Below are positions 25,495 to 39,109 of a stretch of 64,000 nt of DNA, piece after piece. The translations under genes and the position numbers were made by a program. Below the pieces are notes generated by a model that was given only the letters and a program-made list of their open reading frames with translations, was not told where the DNA came from and ran no database searches. The stretch is from Sapria himalayana. Taxonomy: Eukaryota; Streptophyta; Magnoliopsida; Malpighiales; Rafflesiaceae. Location of the stretch: the NCBI GenBank assembly GCA_029783825.1, contig JAREIK010014621.1, positions 1-64,000 of the forward strand, given 5' to 3'. Position 1 is the stretch's first letter, and each line of letters opens with the position of its first letter.

Positions 25495-25885
25495 GTTGTC
25501 GTTCCTGCTACTCTAGTTGTTGCTTCCACCCTTGTTGGTCCTACGGTGGCTGCTGCTGGTGCTACCGCCACTGTAGGTGCTACCACCACTACCAGTGGAG
25601 CCACCGCTACCACTACTGCTTTCGCTACCGTCGCTGCCACTGCCACCATTGATTTCTCCTACCGCCACAGTCACTTCCTTTGCTTCCTCCGCTACCTTCG
25701 CTGCCTCCGCTACAGCCGGTGCCATCACTGCTAATGCTGCAAATGCTGCTGTCGTTGTTGACGCCACCACTTCCACTGACACCTCTACTACTGTCGCTAC
25801 CACCGTTGCAGCTTCTAGCACCATTGCCGCCACTACCATCACTGTCGCGGCTACTACCGCTGTCGTGGCTACCACTGCTGATAAT
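25495..25885. repeat. GC-rich trinucleotide cluster 2
   Basis: Same class as cluster 1, with open frames up to 129 codons on the minus strand and 126 on the plus strand, both low-complexity. Position within its tandem unit is the same as in clusters 1 and 3. Confidence 0.75.
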
Positions 25886-26639
25886 AGGCTTTTACATACC
25901 AATAATAGGCTAAAACTCTACCCAAAAAATTTGGAAAAATGCAAACATATTAATTGATATATAAAAATAGTTATTATATACATGAACAAACAAAAATTAC
26001 AGTTGATCGTCATACAGTTTCAACAAAAATTTAATTAAATAATTTAATTTTTTTTAAATTAAATTTAATAAAAATAGAATCTATAAATGAAAATTTTAAA
26101 TTAAACAAAAAAATTCATTTAATAACTTATTTTAATATAATATTTTAAATAACTAAAATAATAAAATAATAAAAAATATATTACATCTTATTAATCAATG
26201 TTTCGACTGACTGTGCATAAAGTATAATCTATCAATGCATTGACGTTGCTCTCTCCCTCTACTCCTCTGATCACCAAATTTCAAAGTGAAAATGTTGTTC
26301 GAGTCAATGTGCACCATATTTGTTGAAATATGTCTTCACTTATACAAGCTTCGTATGGAAAACAATGTGGTACCATATCTGTATGAAATTCAAACCACCA
26401 AATCAAATCAAAATAAATAAAAAAAAACTATGTTTTGATAAATATATATTACTGTAGTAAATTTGTACATATATACTAGCATTTCACTCGTACATATATT
26501 ACTGTAGTATTTGTACATAAAAACTGAAGTATTATGCATACTTATATACTGAGTACATATATATACTCAGTATATATGTACATAAATTACTATAGTATTA
26601 ATTGTACATATATATTGACTATATACGTATGTATATAGC

Positions 26640-26900
26640 ATATTTGTTGTCGTTGCTGCTGCTCCTACTACTCCTGCCGCTCCTGCCATTGTTGCCGCTT
26701 TCACTGCCACAACCACTACCGATGCCGCTACTGCTACCGCTACTGCCGGTGTTGCCTCGGTCGTGACCACCACAGTTGCTGCTGCCACCGCCACCACTGT
26801 CGCCGCCGCTGCTACCGCCACCCCCGCTACTTCTACCTTTACCACTATCTTTGCTGCCATTGCTACTATCGTTGCCATTGCTGCCACTGCTGCCGATGCA
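26640..26900. repeat. GC-rich trinucleotide cluster 3
   Basis: Shortest of the three GCT/GCC/ACC clusters; frames open on both strands (106 codons minus, 93 plus) and low-complexity. Confidence 0.75.
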
Positions 26901-27392
26901 AAAAATAGACTTTTACATGCCTATTATAGGCTAAAAATCTACCCAAAATATTCAGAGACACAAAAACATATTCACAAATATATAAAAACAAATATTAAAG
27001 ACATGAACAAACACAAATTAAAGTTGATTATCATACATCTTTAACAAAAAACCAAAAAATGTCCAGCAATTATGTTTAGAGATAAAGAGAGTGCAAAAAT
27101 AAAATAATTTTAGAATAATAAATATAAGATAAGCTAGCCCTCTTTTTGATAAAGCTGAAATCGGTAAATATGAGACACGTGCATTGGAAGGACAGTGGTA
27201 ATGTCTGAATGCTTTGAATCAGAAGTTTTTCTTTTCTCTCACATAATGTGTCCTACAAAGATTCATAATTTGGTTTATCGGAATAGAAAGAACAAAACCA
27301 GAATAAAAAAAATAGAAACCTAAGAAAAAATATCATAATTATTTGCTACACATAGACAAAATTAAATAACAGTTCAAAAATAATTCTCATAC

Positions 27393-29260
27393 TCAATCAT
27401 CCTCATAATTTGTAGGGAATGCTAGCCTCTCCTGTGAGGATTCGTAGCTGGATCTTGAAATGCTATCTGATGCGCCAATGTCGCTAACTTTTACTCCAAA
27501 TAGGACATCTGCCGTTGCATTGTTTTTTAAATTTTTTTATTTTCTTGCATTTCTTCCATCAAATTAGTTATCTGCTCATCCTTCTTTTTCATTTCGAAGA
27601 CCGTATCTACAATACATTCATTTGCTTCCAATGTTTGTTGTTCGACCGCCTCTTCCACCATTGCTGATATAGATAAATTAGAAGCACGATTGCTACAACA
27701 AAATGCAACTCCCTTAGAGCCGATTCCGTACACTCGCTGCTACTTTCGACCTCCAATTTTCTCCTAATAAATAGGATCATAGTCTATTGGTTGAAGATCC
27801 ATAGAACCCTCAACTTGTTGATGAGCAACTGCTACACGTTCCTCCATTAGGTCCTAACATAAAATAGAGATAAAAACTATTCTAGATTTACAAAAAATAA
27901 AATATATAGTTTGCTTTCAAAATAATTTTCATAATGTATTGTAGTTTTATAAAGTCTAATTAATATACCAATTTCTTACTGCAATCATCTAAGAATTATT
28001 GTCAACATACTGACCATCCACTTTCTTCACATGCATATTTTTGAAAAACTCATAAAAATTTGGATCTCAACCCAATTCTCCTGCCTAGAATATGTTTTTA
28101 TTAATTCATAAAAAACAAATGATAAAACAATTTAACAAAATTATTAATACCATGCAGAGATTATAATTATTGGACTATTAGGACAACCACAAAATATAGA
28201 TATGTTTAATATTTTAAATTTGTACAAAATCTCGAGCATGCTCAATGCTCAACTTTGAACATCCAGTGTGTCGACAGATTCCTATACCTAGTCCAGCAAC
28301 CTCACTTCATTGATTTTTGCTGGCAATATCTAATTTTTTCTTCACATCTGGCTCCTCCCAATAATTAAGCCACTCGGGCCAATCGTGCTTGGATATAAAA
28401 TTAGGCCTTGCTTCTATTTTCTTTAATTTATGGACAAAATCAGAATACCATTGAGCAGCTTTGATCTCCCATAAAGACTTTATCTTTCAATCACATTTGG
28501 GTGCCCATGTGCACTGATTCTATAAATTGAAAAATGACAAAAGAATTTATATTAACAATAAGAATATAATTATTTACTACTTGAATAATAACCAATATAA
28601 AAGTTAAGTAATTAAATAATTAAGTTTCAATTCTTTTGTTATGTTATTTTTACCTAAAAGTCATTAAAATATGACTCTTTTTTCAATTCAAAAACTTTCT
28701 TCCAGGAGAAAGCTTTAGAATCAACCATTTTCTTGAATGCCTTTGTAATTATAGTCGAACACTTGTGAGATGGAATAAAACTATACACATAAATAAATAA
28801 CATTGAAAAAAACCAAATCATAACAATATAAAAAAACCACTGACAGTAATATCAACATTTTTTTTCAAGTCATTTTTACATATTTATTTTACCTCTCATC
28901 CACAATCTCAATTTCTAACTTTACAATGACTACAGAGGAAGACACAACATTTGATGATGTTGTTGGTATTGTAAATGGGGGAACAATCAGTGTAAAATGT
29001 TGTGTAGAAGATAGTGATTAATCAAATGTTTGTGCAGGAAGCACAATGGATGGTGGGTTTACATCCGATAAAGGTTATAGTAGAGGACTCAATGATGGAG
29101 ATGGTGATAGAAATTGAGATGGTGATGGTGATGTTAAAGTTTGGATATGGTGGCTATGAGATGGTACTGATTCTACAACATGATATAGCATAATAGATGA
29201 ATTTGGTTCATTTCTGTGTTCACGTCCACATCGACCACGACCACGGCCTTTAGGCACCAT
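27393..29260 (-). pseudogene. TnpA-like (Transposase_24) second CACTA gene of element B
   Basis: Putative end-binding partner of TNP2, lying just downstream of it on the same strand. A start at 29,260 gives MVPKGRGRGRCGREHRNEP, preceded by an AG acceptor-like site. There follow FSWKKVFELKKESYFNDF (about 28,700), KIKSLWEIKAAQWYSDF (about 28,460), HDWPEWLNYWEEPDVKKKLD (about 28,370), a HTGCSKLSIEHA block (28,270), MHVKKVDGQYVD (28,030), QQVEGSMDLQPIDYDPIY and QRVYGIGSKG (27,720). A coiled coil (VFEMKKKDEQITNLMEEMQE, 27,600) and an acidic tail end at 27,393. Intron-like gaps fall between blocks. In-frame stops (for example before SEVAGLGIGICRHTG and in GELG-stop-DPNF) make it non-functional. It retains the 5' exons that copy A has lost. 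Confidence 0.87.
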
Positions 29261-29399
29261 ATGCTGTACAAAATAAAATATAGAACAAAAAATAGGGGTA
29301 TCATGACAAGCATGCATTTTCGAATAAAACACACTAATAGATTTCAACAATATATAAAAAGTCTTTGATAGTTTTAATTTATAATAAAATTATAACAAT

Positions 29400-32300
29400 T
29401 TAATTATCAGCATCACTGTCATCCTCGAATGGATCTTCTGATATTTTTTCTGAATCCGATAGAAGTTCGAACTCATCTTCAGATAAAAATTAATTATCTT
29501 CAATTTCTATTGTACCACCATTTGAGTCACATAAATTTTCTGGATCTTCATCTACCTTCACAGGCTCAATATTATTTATGTCAACTTCCTGGAATGCCAG
29601 TGCTATTTCTAAGTCTGCACTTCTTTGTTGCAATGTTAATACTTCAAATTTTGATCGAGCTTTAATTTTGCAAATCACCCACCAATCTTTCTTATCATGA
29701 GATAAACTCAAATATGTACAATAATATACCTAAGTGGCTTGAACTACCATAATATATGACTCATATCGATTATATGTATTTATGGTTAACATCTACTAGC
29801 TTATAATCCGAATGAATTTTTGTGCCTACATTTCGTGTAGGATAAACTACTCACACTTAAATAATATAATCCTATTATTTTCGAGTTCAGGATACTCTAA
29901 CTCAATAACTTTTTTGAGTTGACCATAATAATCGATCCCATATGCACTATAATTTGAGGCTTTAATGCATACACCACTATTCATTGTTATTTTTAAAAGA
30001 ATCGTGCCCGATTGTGTGAAATTTATATCCATTAACAAAATACCCAGGATAGGTTGTCACATATCAAAATGGGCCTTTACTTAGATTCTGAATAAAAATA
30101 TTTGAATCTCCATTTGAAGGATCAATTGCATGTGACATAAATTAAAAAAATAATATTAACAAATAAAAGATTCTAATAAATTAAATAATTCAAAAATATA
30201 AAACTTAATTATACACCCATAATTTTTTAACCAATTCACAAATTTAATTTCTAGCATATAATCGACATCATTGTTGGAAATTACTGGATGCCTATATTTT
30301 AACTGTTCAACATAAATACTTCGCAAATATTAAAAGAGAGAAAAAATTGTATATCAATTTTTAATAATTCCTATCAAAGATAAAATTAAACTATGATTAA
30401 ACCTACAACCATTTTGGGTATACATACTCAATATATGGTGCAACATCCTCACATTAAGTAAAACGTAGCTCCGGGTTGCTTTGTACTCTTCATCTGTCAT
30501 ACATCTCTTCATTGCTCTTCCAAATGCTCTTCTAGGGTGCTTGAAGATAGAAAGTTTATTCATAGAATCATCTTCTACCATCACATGACCTTCATAATTC
30601 CGCAGCACATTTTTATTTTTTGTATTGACATGATCCTAAAAATAATAAGAAAAAAAATGATGATGTTTCTTCTACTAAATATGCATTGCAAATTGAACCT
30701 TCAACTTTTGCCTTGTTTCTAACATTCAATTTTAACTTACAAACATGCCTACATCCATAATGTTAGGTTTCAATTAGATTAAATTACAATAATACTTAAA
30801 GTACTAAATAATAAAACACAGCAATATATATGTATTTACCTCTCAAAAAGATACATCCACCTGAATTGCACTGGCCCTACAATCCTTGCTTCATATGCCA
30901 AATGCACCGGCAAATTCTCCATCGACTCAAAAAAACTCGGTGGGAATATTCATTCAAGCTTACAAATAATAAGTGGAATGTCATTCTCCAGCCTCACTAT
31001 GTCATCTATTTTGATAGTGGTTTCAGTTAGTTGTTTGAAAAACAAGGTTCTGTAAGGACCTTCCAAGCACTTAGTGGAAGTAATTCACGGAATACAATTG
31101 GTATTAATCTCTGTATAAATACATGAAAGTCATGAAGTTTCATTCCAAATAACTTAAGATTCTTCATATCCACGTATCTACCCATATTTGATATATATCA
31201 TACAGAAAATTTCAAATTTTTAACCCATTCACACAATATCTGTCTTGCCTTCTTATCTAGTGTGTAGCAAGCTTTAGGGAATTTTCCTCTTTCCTTATTC
31301 AGTTTCAATTTAGGACGACAATAGTAATCAATCAGCTTTTGTGTTGATTTTTAAGTGTCTTTTGTTTTTGTATCTACATTATGGACAGTGTTGAAAACAT
31401 TATCAAAAACATTTGTTTCAATATGTATTACATCTAAGTTATGATGAATTAAATTGGACTTCCAATATGACAAGTCCCAAATATCATCTCTTGAATCTCT
31501 AAAATAATTTGCTTATTGGTCCATTACTTCTAGTAGCTTCCTTTTCAGTTACCTTCTTCAAACACAAACTTTGAATCTCTATCATAATATCATCTCCTGA
31601 ACGAACTACTGGTGCAACTGTCATCACAATTTTATTTTTTAGAAATGCAGTTCTATTTCTTCGAAATGAATAATTTGTAGGTAGAAACATACGATGGCTA
31701 TCAAACCATGACTATTTACCACTAAATTTGAGGGTAAATACATCATAATTTGCCTTGCAAAATGGGAAAGCAAATCACCCTATAGTACTCTAGCCAGACT
31801 ACATTGAATATATAGAAAAGTCACGTACCGTCCACATATGGGCTGCCTGCATAATGAAATTTTGCTTATTTGAGATATCATATGTATTCATGCCAACATC
31901 TCATAAATGATTTAACTCTACAATAAGAGGCTGTAAGAAAACATCCACCATGTCTTTCGAATTTTTTGGCCCTAGAATCAATATTGACAAAAATATATAT
32001 TGCTCCTTCATACATAACCACCGAGGCAAGTTATAAGGTGTCACTATCATTGGCCATGTTGAAAACTATTTTCCAGTTTGCCCAAATGGATGAAATCTAT
32101 TAGTGCAAAGACCCAATCTCACATTTCAACTTTCTGCTGCAAAATCTTGATGTATATGATAAAATTGCTTCCAAGCAGGTGAATCTGATGAATGACTCAT
32201 TACCCCTTCTTCAACATCATGCTTAGATCACCACCTCAAATCATTTGCTGTAGCATTTGATGCATATAGTCTCTGTAATCAAGGAATTAATGGAAAATAA

Positions 32301-33098
32301 AATATCTTCTTACAAACAACCTTTAATTTTTGTCGCGTATCTACAACACGAGGTGCCTTCCTAAATCAAGGATATAACAAATCTTACAGCTAATTAAATC
32401 ATTATCACCGCCCCAATATAACATGCATTCATTTAAATAACAATCTATTTTTTCCACTAGTAGATCCATTCCTCGTAATAACTTCTTAGTGTTATAAAAG
32501 TTGTTAGTGATCAAATTATTATTCGTAATAATCTCCTTCATCAGTTCTGTCATCTGATAAAATAATTTCGCAGACATATGATTTTCTGACTTAATACTCA
32601 TTAGTCGAGCCACAAATGAAAATTGTGAATGTGTTTTACAACTAGGACACAACTCCTTATCTGTAGCTTTAAGCATTTCATAAAATTTCTGAGCTTCAGG
32701 ATTAAGTGGTTCATCCACGTAATCCATACCAAAGTCAGCACCAGCTGCTTTCGTGATCATTCGATAGTATGTGTTTGATATTTCTTCACCATAAGCAAAC
32801 AATTCAATACCCTCATTTTGTTCAATATTTAGAGTCATTGTACCTTTCCCATGATAAATCCAAACAAAATAATTTAGCACAAAGCCATATTTAGCCTAAT
32901 GATATCTTATAGTGCTAGCATCACGAACAGAGATATTCTGACACTTGCGATGATTACATGGACACTTAATTTTTTCTCCATCCATCAACCTCTTTGACTA
33001 CATCTAAAATTGATGAAACTTTTAAGCCCAATCAAAAAATCTTTATTCGAAAAACTATTAATAACATTTTTGTACATACACTGATGATCTGAGCTCAT
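29400..33098 (-). pseudogene. CACTA TNP2 transposase, copy B, broken by stops
   Basis: Best-preserved transposase in the window. The ATG at 33,098 gives MSSDHQCMYKNVIN, and DGEKIKCPCNHRKCQNIS (32,975) is the Cys/His cluster of the transposase-associated domain. A 179-codon open stretch (32,341-32,880) holds LNYFVWIYHGKG, MSIKSENHMSAKLF and LYWGGDNDLISCKICY. RRNRTAFLKNKIV lies at about 31,650, HHNLD and a KARQILCEWVKNLKF block at 31,440-31,210, DUF4218 with LSIFKHPRRAFGRA at 30,540, and DUF4216 with YYGQLKKVIELEYPELENN at 29,900 and LSHDKKDWWVICK at 29,700. The coding tail ends in TAA at 29,400 after an earlier TAA near 29,490. Stops and shifts (for example RYH-stop-AKYG at 32,895) show decay. 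In intact relatives the protein is roughly 1,000 residues; this span is comparable. Confidence 0.93.
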
Positions 33099-33960
33099 TT
33101 TGCCATATTTTATTTAGAAAAAATAATGCCCAATAATTATTTTGAATAAAACATTTTATTACTTCAAAATATATAAATAATTAAATATAATTACTTATAG
33201 ATGAATATTTAAAAATTAAATATCGTGAATATTGATGCAATGCATTTGCAGAATCTACATTAATAGATAAAGCAAATTTAGCACGATAAAGATTTATAGA
33301 TATCACAGTTACACTAGATAAAGGGTGCAAATGTGATAATGCTCAAGAAATGAAAGATAAGAAAGATATTTAATGTTTGAAGGTGGAGAGGGAGAGAGAG
33401 AGAGAGAGATAAGATGGGGAGAGAGAGGGAGGGGCAAAGAAATGGGGAGATGAGGGGAGAGAGAGAGAGTGAAGGAGAGAGATGATGGGAGAGAGGGAAA
33501 GAGAAATGGTGAAAGGGGGAGAGAGGGAAATAGAGAGAGAGGAAGAGAGAGGGAGAGAAAGGGAAAGAGTGGGGGAGAGAGAAAGAGGGAGAGAGACAGA
33601 GAGGGAGAGAGAACAAGCAAGAAAGGAGAGCGAGAAAGAAAATAACAAGAGAGTGTGTGTGACACAAAGAAAATGATGAATAAAGTGACATGAAGAATTA
33701 GAGAGGGAGAGAGAGAGATACACATAAAGAGTGCAGTGTTAGAATGAAAAATTATATAAAAGATAATAAAATTTCATCTATATAAACCATTCAATATTAC
33801 ATCTTTTTATCATACATAAGTTCATATTTGTGCCTGAGGGCCAAGGGCTAGGATTAGGTAAGAGTATGACCCTTATTTGTATTATACCATATATGAGCCC
33901 GATCAATGAACACTCTCGGGATACGTGCTTATATTGTTGATATTATATCTTTTGCCATTT
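33099..33960 (-). promoter_or_regulatory. Conserved TNP2 upstream region with GA tract, element B
   Basis: GA-rich on the plus strand at about 33,380-33,725 (CT on the coding strand) and a conserved leader at 33,770-33,960 containing GGGCCAAGGGCT-like and CATATATGAGCC sequence. Same arrangement as copies A and C. Ser/Leu-rich frames here are artefacts of the tract. Confidence 0.55.
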
Positions 33961-34224
33961 AATTTCAAATTAGTTCAATAAATTAATTTTATTCCATATA
34001 TAATTATATGTTAGGATACAAATAGTAAATGTAGTTATAAATAGTTACATATAGTTAAACATATAATTATATATAGATATATGCATACGAGTAGTTATAA
34101 GTAAATGTAAATAATGTATACAAAATTATAAACAATTATATAGATTTACATATTGTATACATATATGTATATATAATTAAAAATAAAGTTATATTTATTT
34201 ATATAAAATTTTTTATAGTTATAA

Positions 34225-34263
<39 letters not shown>

Positions 34264-35223
34264 TACACATATAGTTTAACATTGTGGTGTATATTTTTAT
34301 AGATATAATTATAAATATTGTTACATTAGTTATACATATAGTTACACATATAGATTAACTTATATTTATACATATATGTATATATATTTTTTCATATAAT
34401 TTCATATATTTTACATATAGTTATGTAGAGGTATGGATATACTAAATTATATTTATCATACTAATATATAAAAATGTATATTAAATAAATATTGTTAATT
34501 ATATATTTAAATACAGTTATGTATAAAGTTTTTTATAGTTATATATATAGTAAGATAAAATTATTAATAGTTATATGTTAGTATACATATAATATATATA
34601 GTAATAAAAAATTATATATCATTAAACATTTAGTTTTATTATATATATTATATACATATATTCATATGAGTGGTTAAATTTAGTTATACATAAATATATA
34701 CAATGTTATAAACGATATATAGATTTACATATATGTATAAAGAGTTAAAAATATAGGTTATATTTAATTATATAAAGTTTATTTAGTTTTACTAATATTT
34801 ATATTTAGTTTTACTAATATTTATATTTAGTTATACACATATAATTAAATATGATGTTGTATGTTATTATACATGTAATTATAAATATAGTTACATGTGA
34901 TTATACATATCTTACATGTATAGTTAAACTTATATTTATACATGTATGTATATATATTTGTTCAAATAATTTCATATATTTATACATATAGTTATGTATA
35001 GGTATGGATATACTAAAATCAAATGATTCCATATATTTATACATAATTTTTATACTAATATATAAAAATGTATATTAAATTATGTTTTTAATTATATATT
35101 TAAATATAGGTTATAAATTAATAATATAAAATTATGTATAGTTATTTGTTATTATACATATAATATATATAGTTATAAATATTTATAAATAATTAAACAT
35201 TTAGTTATATATATATATACATA

Positions 35224-35270
<47 letters not shown>

Positions 35271-35990
35271 TCATATGAGTAGTTATATTTAGTTATACAT
35301 AAATATATAAAAAGTCATAGACAAGAATAGATTTGCATATATGTATACATATATGTATAAATAGTTAAAAATATAGTTATATTTAATCATATAAAAGTTT
35401 TATTTAGTTTTAAAAATATTTATATATAGTTATACACATATAATTAACATAATGTTGTATGTTGTTATACATGTAATATTAAATATAGTTACATGTGGTT
35501 ATACATATAGCTACACATATAGTTAAACTTATATTTATATATATAGGTATATATTTATTTATATAATTATATATATCTATTCCTATAGTTATGTATAGGT
35601 CTTGATATAGTAAAATACATTTATGAATACTAATATATACATATGTATATTAAATATAAGTTTTAAATTATATATTTAAATATAGTTATGTATAAAACTT
35701 TTATAGTAATACATATAATAAGTATACTTATTTTAAGTTATTTGTTATTATACCGATAGTATATATAACTATAAATATTTTTATATAGGTAAACATATAG
35801 TTATATATAGATATATTCAATACAATAGTTATACATAAATCTATAATGCTATAAATAAATATATTGATTTACCTATATGTATACCTACTTACAATATAGT
35901 TATATTTAATTATATAGATTTTATAAAGTTATACAATTATTTATATATAATTATACAATATTTATATATGGTCATACAACTTCAAGAAAT
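33960..35990 (+). repeat. AT-rich tandem repeat, about 3.5 units, element B
   Basis: The anchor GATATA(G/C)TAAAAT following a TATGTATAGGTAT-like word recurs at about 34,436, 35,005 and 35,604 (spacings 569 and 599). Pure TA runs at about 34,226-34,258 and 35,234-35,262 vary between units. Confidence 0.83.
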
Positions 35991-35999
35991 AACTAAATA

Positions 36000-36800
36000 T
36001 GAGCAGCAATGATATTTAAAGAGAGAGAGAGAGAGAGAGAAGAAATACTATATTTCTACAATTTTCCACATGAGCAGAATGTTACTTTGAATGGCCATTT
36101 ACTACTACTTCTATAGCGAATAAATGTTCTGCTAACGCATCATAAATTTCTTCCATATATCTGCATGTCCATAGATATATAATATATTGAGGAAAAAATA
36201 TGAGGAGAGGATTAATACATATCGAGCATTGCCATAAAAATAAAACAACTGAATAAAATAAATAAAAACCCACAATAATATAATATTATGAATAAAAATT
36301 ATAAAATGATATTATACTTTATAAAAAAAGTCACATATAAATACAAAAAGAAACTATAAATACTATTAATCTATATAAATCATCTTATCCTATTATCTCA
36401 AAATAAAAAAATATAAAAATACAATATAATTCTTAATAGTTTTGAAATTTTTTATTTTTATTTATAACTTAATAATGTTTTTTATAATTAATTTTTGTTT
36501 GTATTTTATGATATGTACTATTTTTTTTTATATATTGTATTGATGTTCTTGAAATTATAATAATTTATATTTATTTTATTAAGATATGAATAATATTTAA
36601 TAATTATGTTCTGGACTAAAAATTATCAGTAAATATGTTTATATCATATTAAACTATAAAGAATACTCACATAAAGAGTACTCACATATATTCGCTAGTA
36701 TATAAATTAATGTTTCATTGATGATACATACATTTTCATAATACTTCTCATAGTCTTATATTCTTTATTACATTTATTCGCTAGTACTCACATATTTTCT
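36000..36800. other. 5' arm block of the A/B family
   Basis: Contains GCAATGATATTTAAAGAGAG, a GA run and GAATGGCCATTTACTACTAC (36,090-36,115). The whole block recurs inverted at about 54,830-55,770, including CTTCGCTATAGAAGTAGTAG and TACTCACATAAAGAGTAC. A 63-codon minus-strand frame at 36,082-36,273 is conserved in part (LAEHLFAIEVVVNGHSK), but I do not recognise it. Confidence 0.65.
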
Positions 36801-36801
36801 T

Positions 36802-38503
36802 ACATGTACTAAGTGTATATGTAAATATAAATACTTTTACGTATATACTGATAATATGTATATTTACATATATACTGGGTATTATGCATATGTAATAAGC
36901 ATTAAAAAAGGAAAAAAAATACTTTAACCATGGCTACAAAAATAATCTTGTTTGTTCAAAATTAGTAGAACCTGCAAATACAGGGCACAAAAATTTGCAA
37001 TTAGATTTTTACAAGATGAAAGTTCAATACATACATACATACATGGACATCATACATATATGGCTAACACTACATACATGGATACTAAAGACTCATGGAC
37101 ATATATACATATAGATAGATATATTTTATTTATTTTATTATTTTAATATTCTATTTTTATTAAAATAATAAATATAACTTTTTTTAATGATCTTCTTACT
37201 TTACAAAAATTTTGAAATTTTATAAATTATAAATTATATCAAATAATATGAAATTTTATGCCTTTATTATTATTTTATATAATATTCATAGAAAATAAAT
37301 TGAATTCTTAAAAATGTATAACCATTATATATATATATGTGTGTGTGTGTGTATTTATGAAATACTATATTATAATATAATATTATTCTTTTATTTATGG
37401 ATTAATATTATAAATTTATCCATACATTTAAAATAATATCAAATATTATAAATTTTTTATGGTTATACATTTATATAATTTATTTATGGATATATTAAAA
37501 ATATTTGTGTTTCTATAATGAATAATATTAAAATTTGATTACCAATTATTAGTTTTCATGGTTATTAGTAATATAATTTTTTAATCTTCATTTGTATAAC
37601 CCTTAATAATTTTTTTTTCTGAAAATCATTTCATTAATTTATATTTAATATTACAAAAATTAACCATTAAAATTTAATAAAATATTAACAATAAATTTAT
37701 TTATTTAGGAAATAATATCATTTATGGTTAAATAAAAATCTATTTACTTTTTTTTATTTAAATTATTTAATTTTTATAATTTTAGTTAACTTTTATATTT
37801 TTCTCTTTTTTTTATAAATTTACATCCATTTTTTTATTTATAGTTTCGGTGAAAAAGATACCGAAAGGCATTCAAGCTTTTACCATTTTGTCTATCTTTG
37901 CGAAGAGGAAGAGAGAAGAAGCAAAATGGGAAAATTCTACCTCTTTTTGTTACCAAGTAAGATTATCAATGCTCCTCTTTCAGAATACTAAATATATTTA
38001 TCTATCTCTCTCAATTTGATTACCACTAGCTAAGTTTGATTTATACAAATTATTCGGTTTTTAATTTAATATTCTATTTATAATATGAAATATTAAAAAT
38101 AGAATTCTTAAAATAATAAAATATTCTATCTATATGTATATTTGTCATGAGTCTTTATGTATCCATGTATGTATGTATCCATATATGTATGTGTCCATAT
38201 GTATGTATGTATGTATCCATGTATGTATGTATGTATTGAACTTTCAACTTGTAAAATCTAGTTGCAAATTTTTGTGCCATGTATTTGCAGGTTCGACTTA
38301 ATTTTGAACAAACAAAGATGATTTTTGCAGCCATGGTTAAAGTATTTTTTCCTTTTTTTATGCTTATGACATATACATATATACCAGTATATATGTAAAT
38401 ATACATATACATATATATAGATATATATATATATATAATATAATATATATATATATCAGTATATACGTAAAAGTATTTATAGTACATATTACTTAGTACA
38501 TGT
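36802..38503. repeat. Nested 1.7-kb inverted repeat (arms ~340-390 bp)
   Basis: The left arm at about 36,802-37,140 and right arm at about 38,110-38,503 are imperfect reverse complements: ACATGTACTAAGTG against CTTAGTACATGT, TACTTTAACCATGGCTACAA against the inverse near 38,320-38,345, and GCACAAAAATTTGCAA against TTGCAAATTTTTGTGCCATG. The arms also contain the ACATACATACATGGA microsatellite. The loop of about 0.97 kb is AT-rich with an exon-like patch at 37,840-37,960. Could be a foldback or MITE-derived insertion. Confidence 0.8.
37845..37960 (+). other. Exon-like patch in the loop of the inverted repeat
   Basis: Short stretch of more balanced composition, AG at its start (TTATAG) and GTAAGA at its end (CCAAGTAAGATT), open in at least one frame. 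The peptide is Lys/Glu-rich and I do not recognise it. May be a captured exon. Confidence 0.3.
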
Positions 38504-38690
38504 ACATATAAACTATAGAGTATATGTACATATATACCTGTGTACCATATATACTAGTATATAAGTACACATATAATGGTATATATGTACATATATACTA
38601 TAGTATTATATTTAACTAGTGAAATGCTAGATTATATGTACATATATACTATAGTATATATGTACATATATATTGAAGTATTATATATTT
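38390..38690. repeat. Palindromic TATAC cluster, right arm of element B
   Basis: TATACTATAGTATATATGTAC-type palindromes; includes AACTAGTGAAATGCTAG, also present at 13,542-13,562 (AACTAGTAAAATGCTAG). Confidence 0.8.
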
Positions 38691-38729
38691 TTAAAAATAT
38701 AAGTTTTTTATTTATTTGATTTGATTGAT

Positions 38730-38930
38730 TAGTTTAATCTTCGTACATATATGGCACGCAATGTTTTCCACACGAAGCTTGTAGAAGAGAATAGATTTTT
38801 CACATGACATGATGTTCCACGACTGGGACAGCTTTGTTGCAGCAGAAAGATGGAGACCGAAAGAGCTGGGGGATAGAAAGAAATGACAATTTCATGGATA
38901 GATTATATTTTATGCAATGTCATTAGATAC
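38730..38930 (+). repeat. Conserved subterminal block, right arm of element B
   Basis: Carries CGACTGGGACAGCTTTGTTG and GCAGCAGAAAGATGGAGA, aligning with 13,640-13,830 in copy A; related sequence lies inverted near the left arm of B (24,060-24,250). Confidence 0.78.
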
Positions 38931-39109
38931 ATTATTAAATAAGTTGTAATAAAATTGTGTTATGCTTTTTTAACTATGTAAAATATTATATCAGAATAGT
39001 TTATTAACTAATTTTAATTGTTTTTTTAAATTATCATTTATAGTATTTTTATTCAATTTAATATAAAAACATAAAATTATTTAATTAATTTTTTTGAAAA
39101 AAAAATAAA

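Larger units (their letters stand above)
24030..26950. repeat. Three tandem ~1.0-1.1-kb units in element B
   Basis: A block beginning TTACATCTTATTAATCAATG (CATCTTATTCATCAATG in the first) occurs at about 24,033, 25,030 and 26,182. Each is followed by an ACCGACAGTGCATAAAGTAT-like sequence, a TCTCTC-rich patch, a GAAAACAATGTGGTACCA-like patch, a TATAC palindromic cluster and a GCT/GCC-rich cluster. Units 2 and 3 then share the inverted CCTATTATAGGCTAAAA sequence. Spacings are about 1.0 and 1.15 kb. No functional frame is evident. Confidence 0.8.

Noticed and set aside
36952..37146. 64-codon plus-strand frame and its inverted relative at 38,155-38,487 as a gene
   Set aside because: They lie in the two arms of the inverted repeat and run into ACATACATAC microsatellite; no family recognised.
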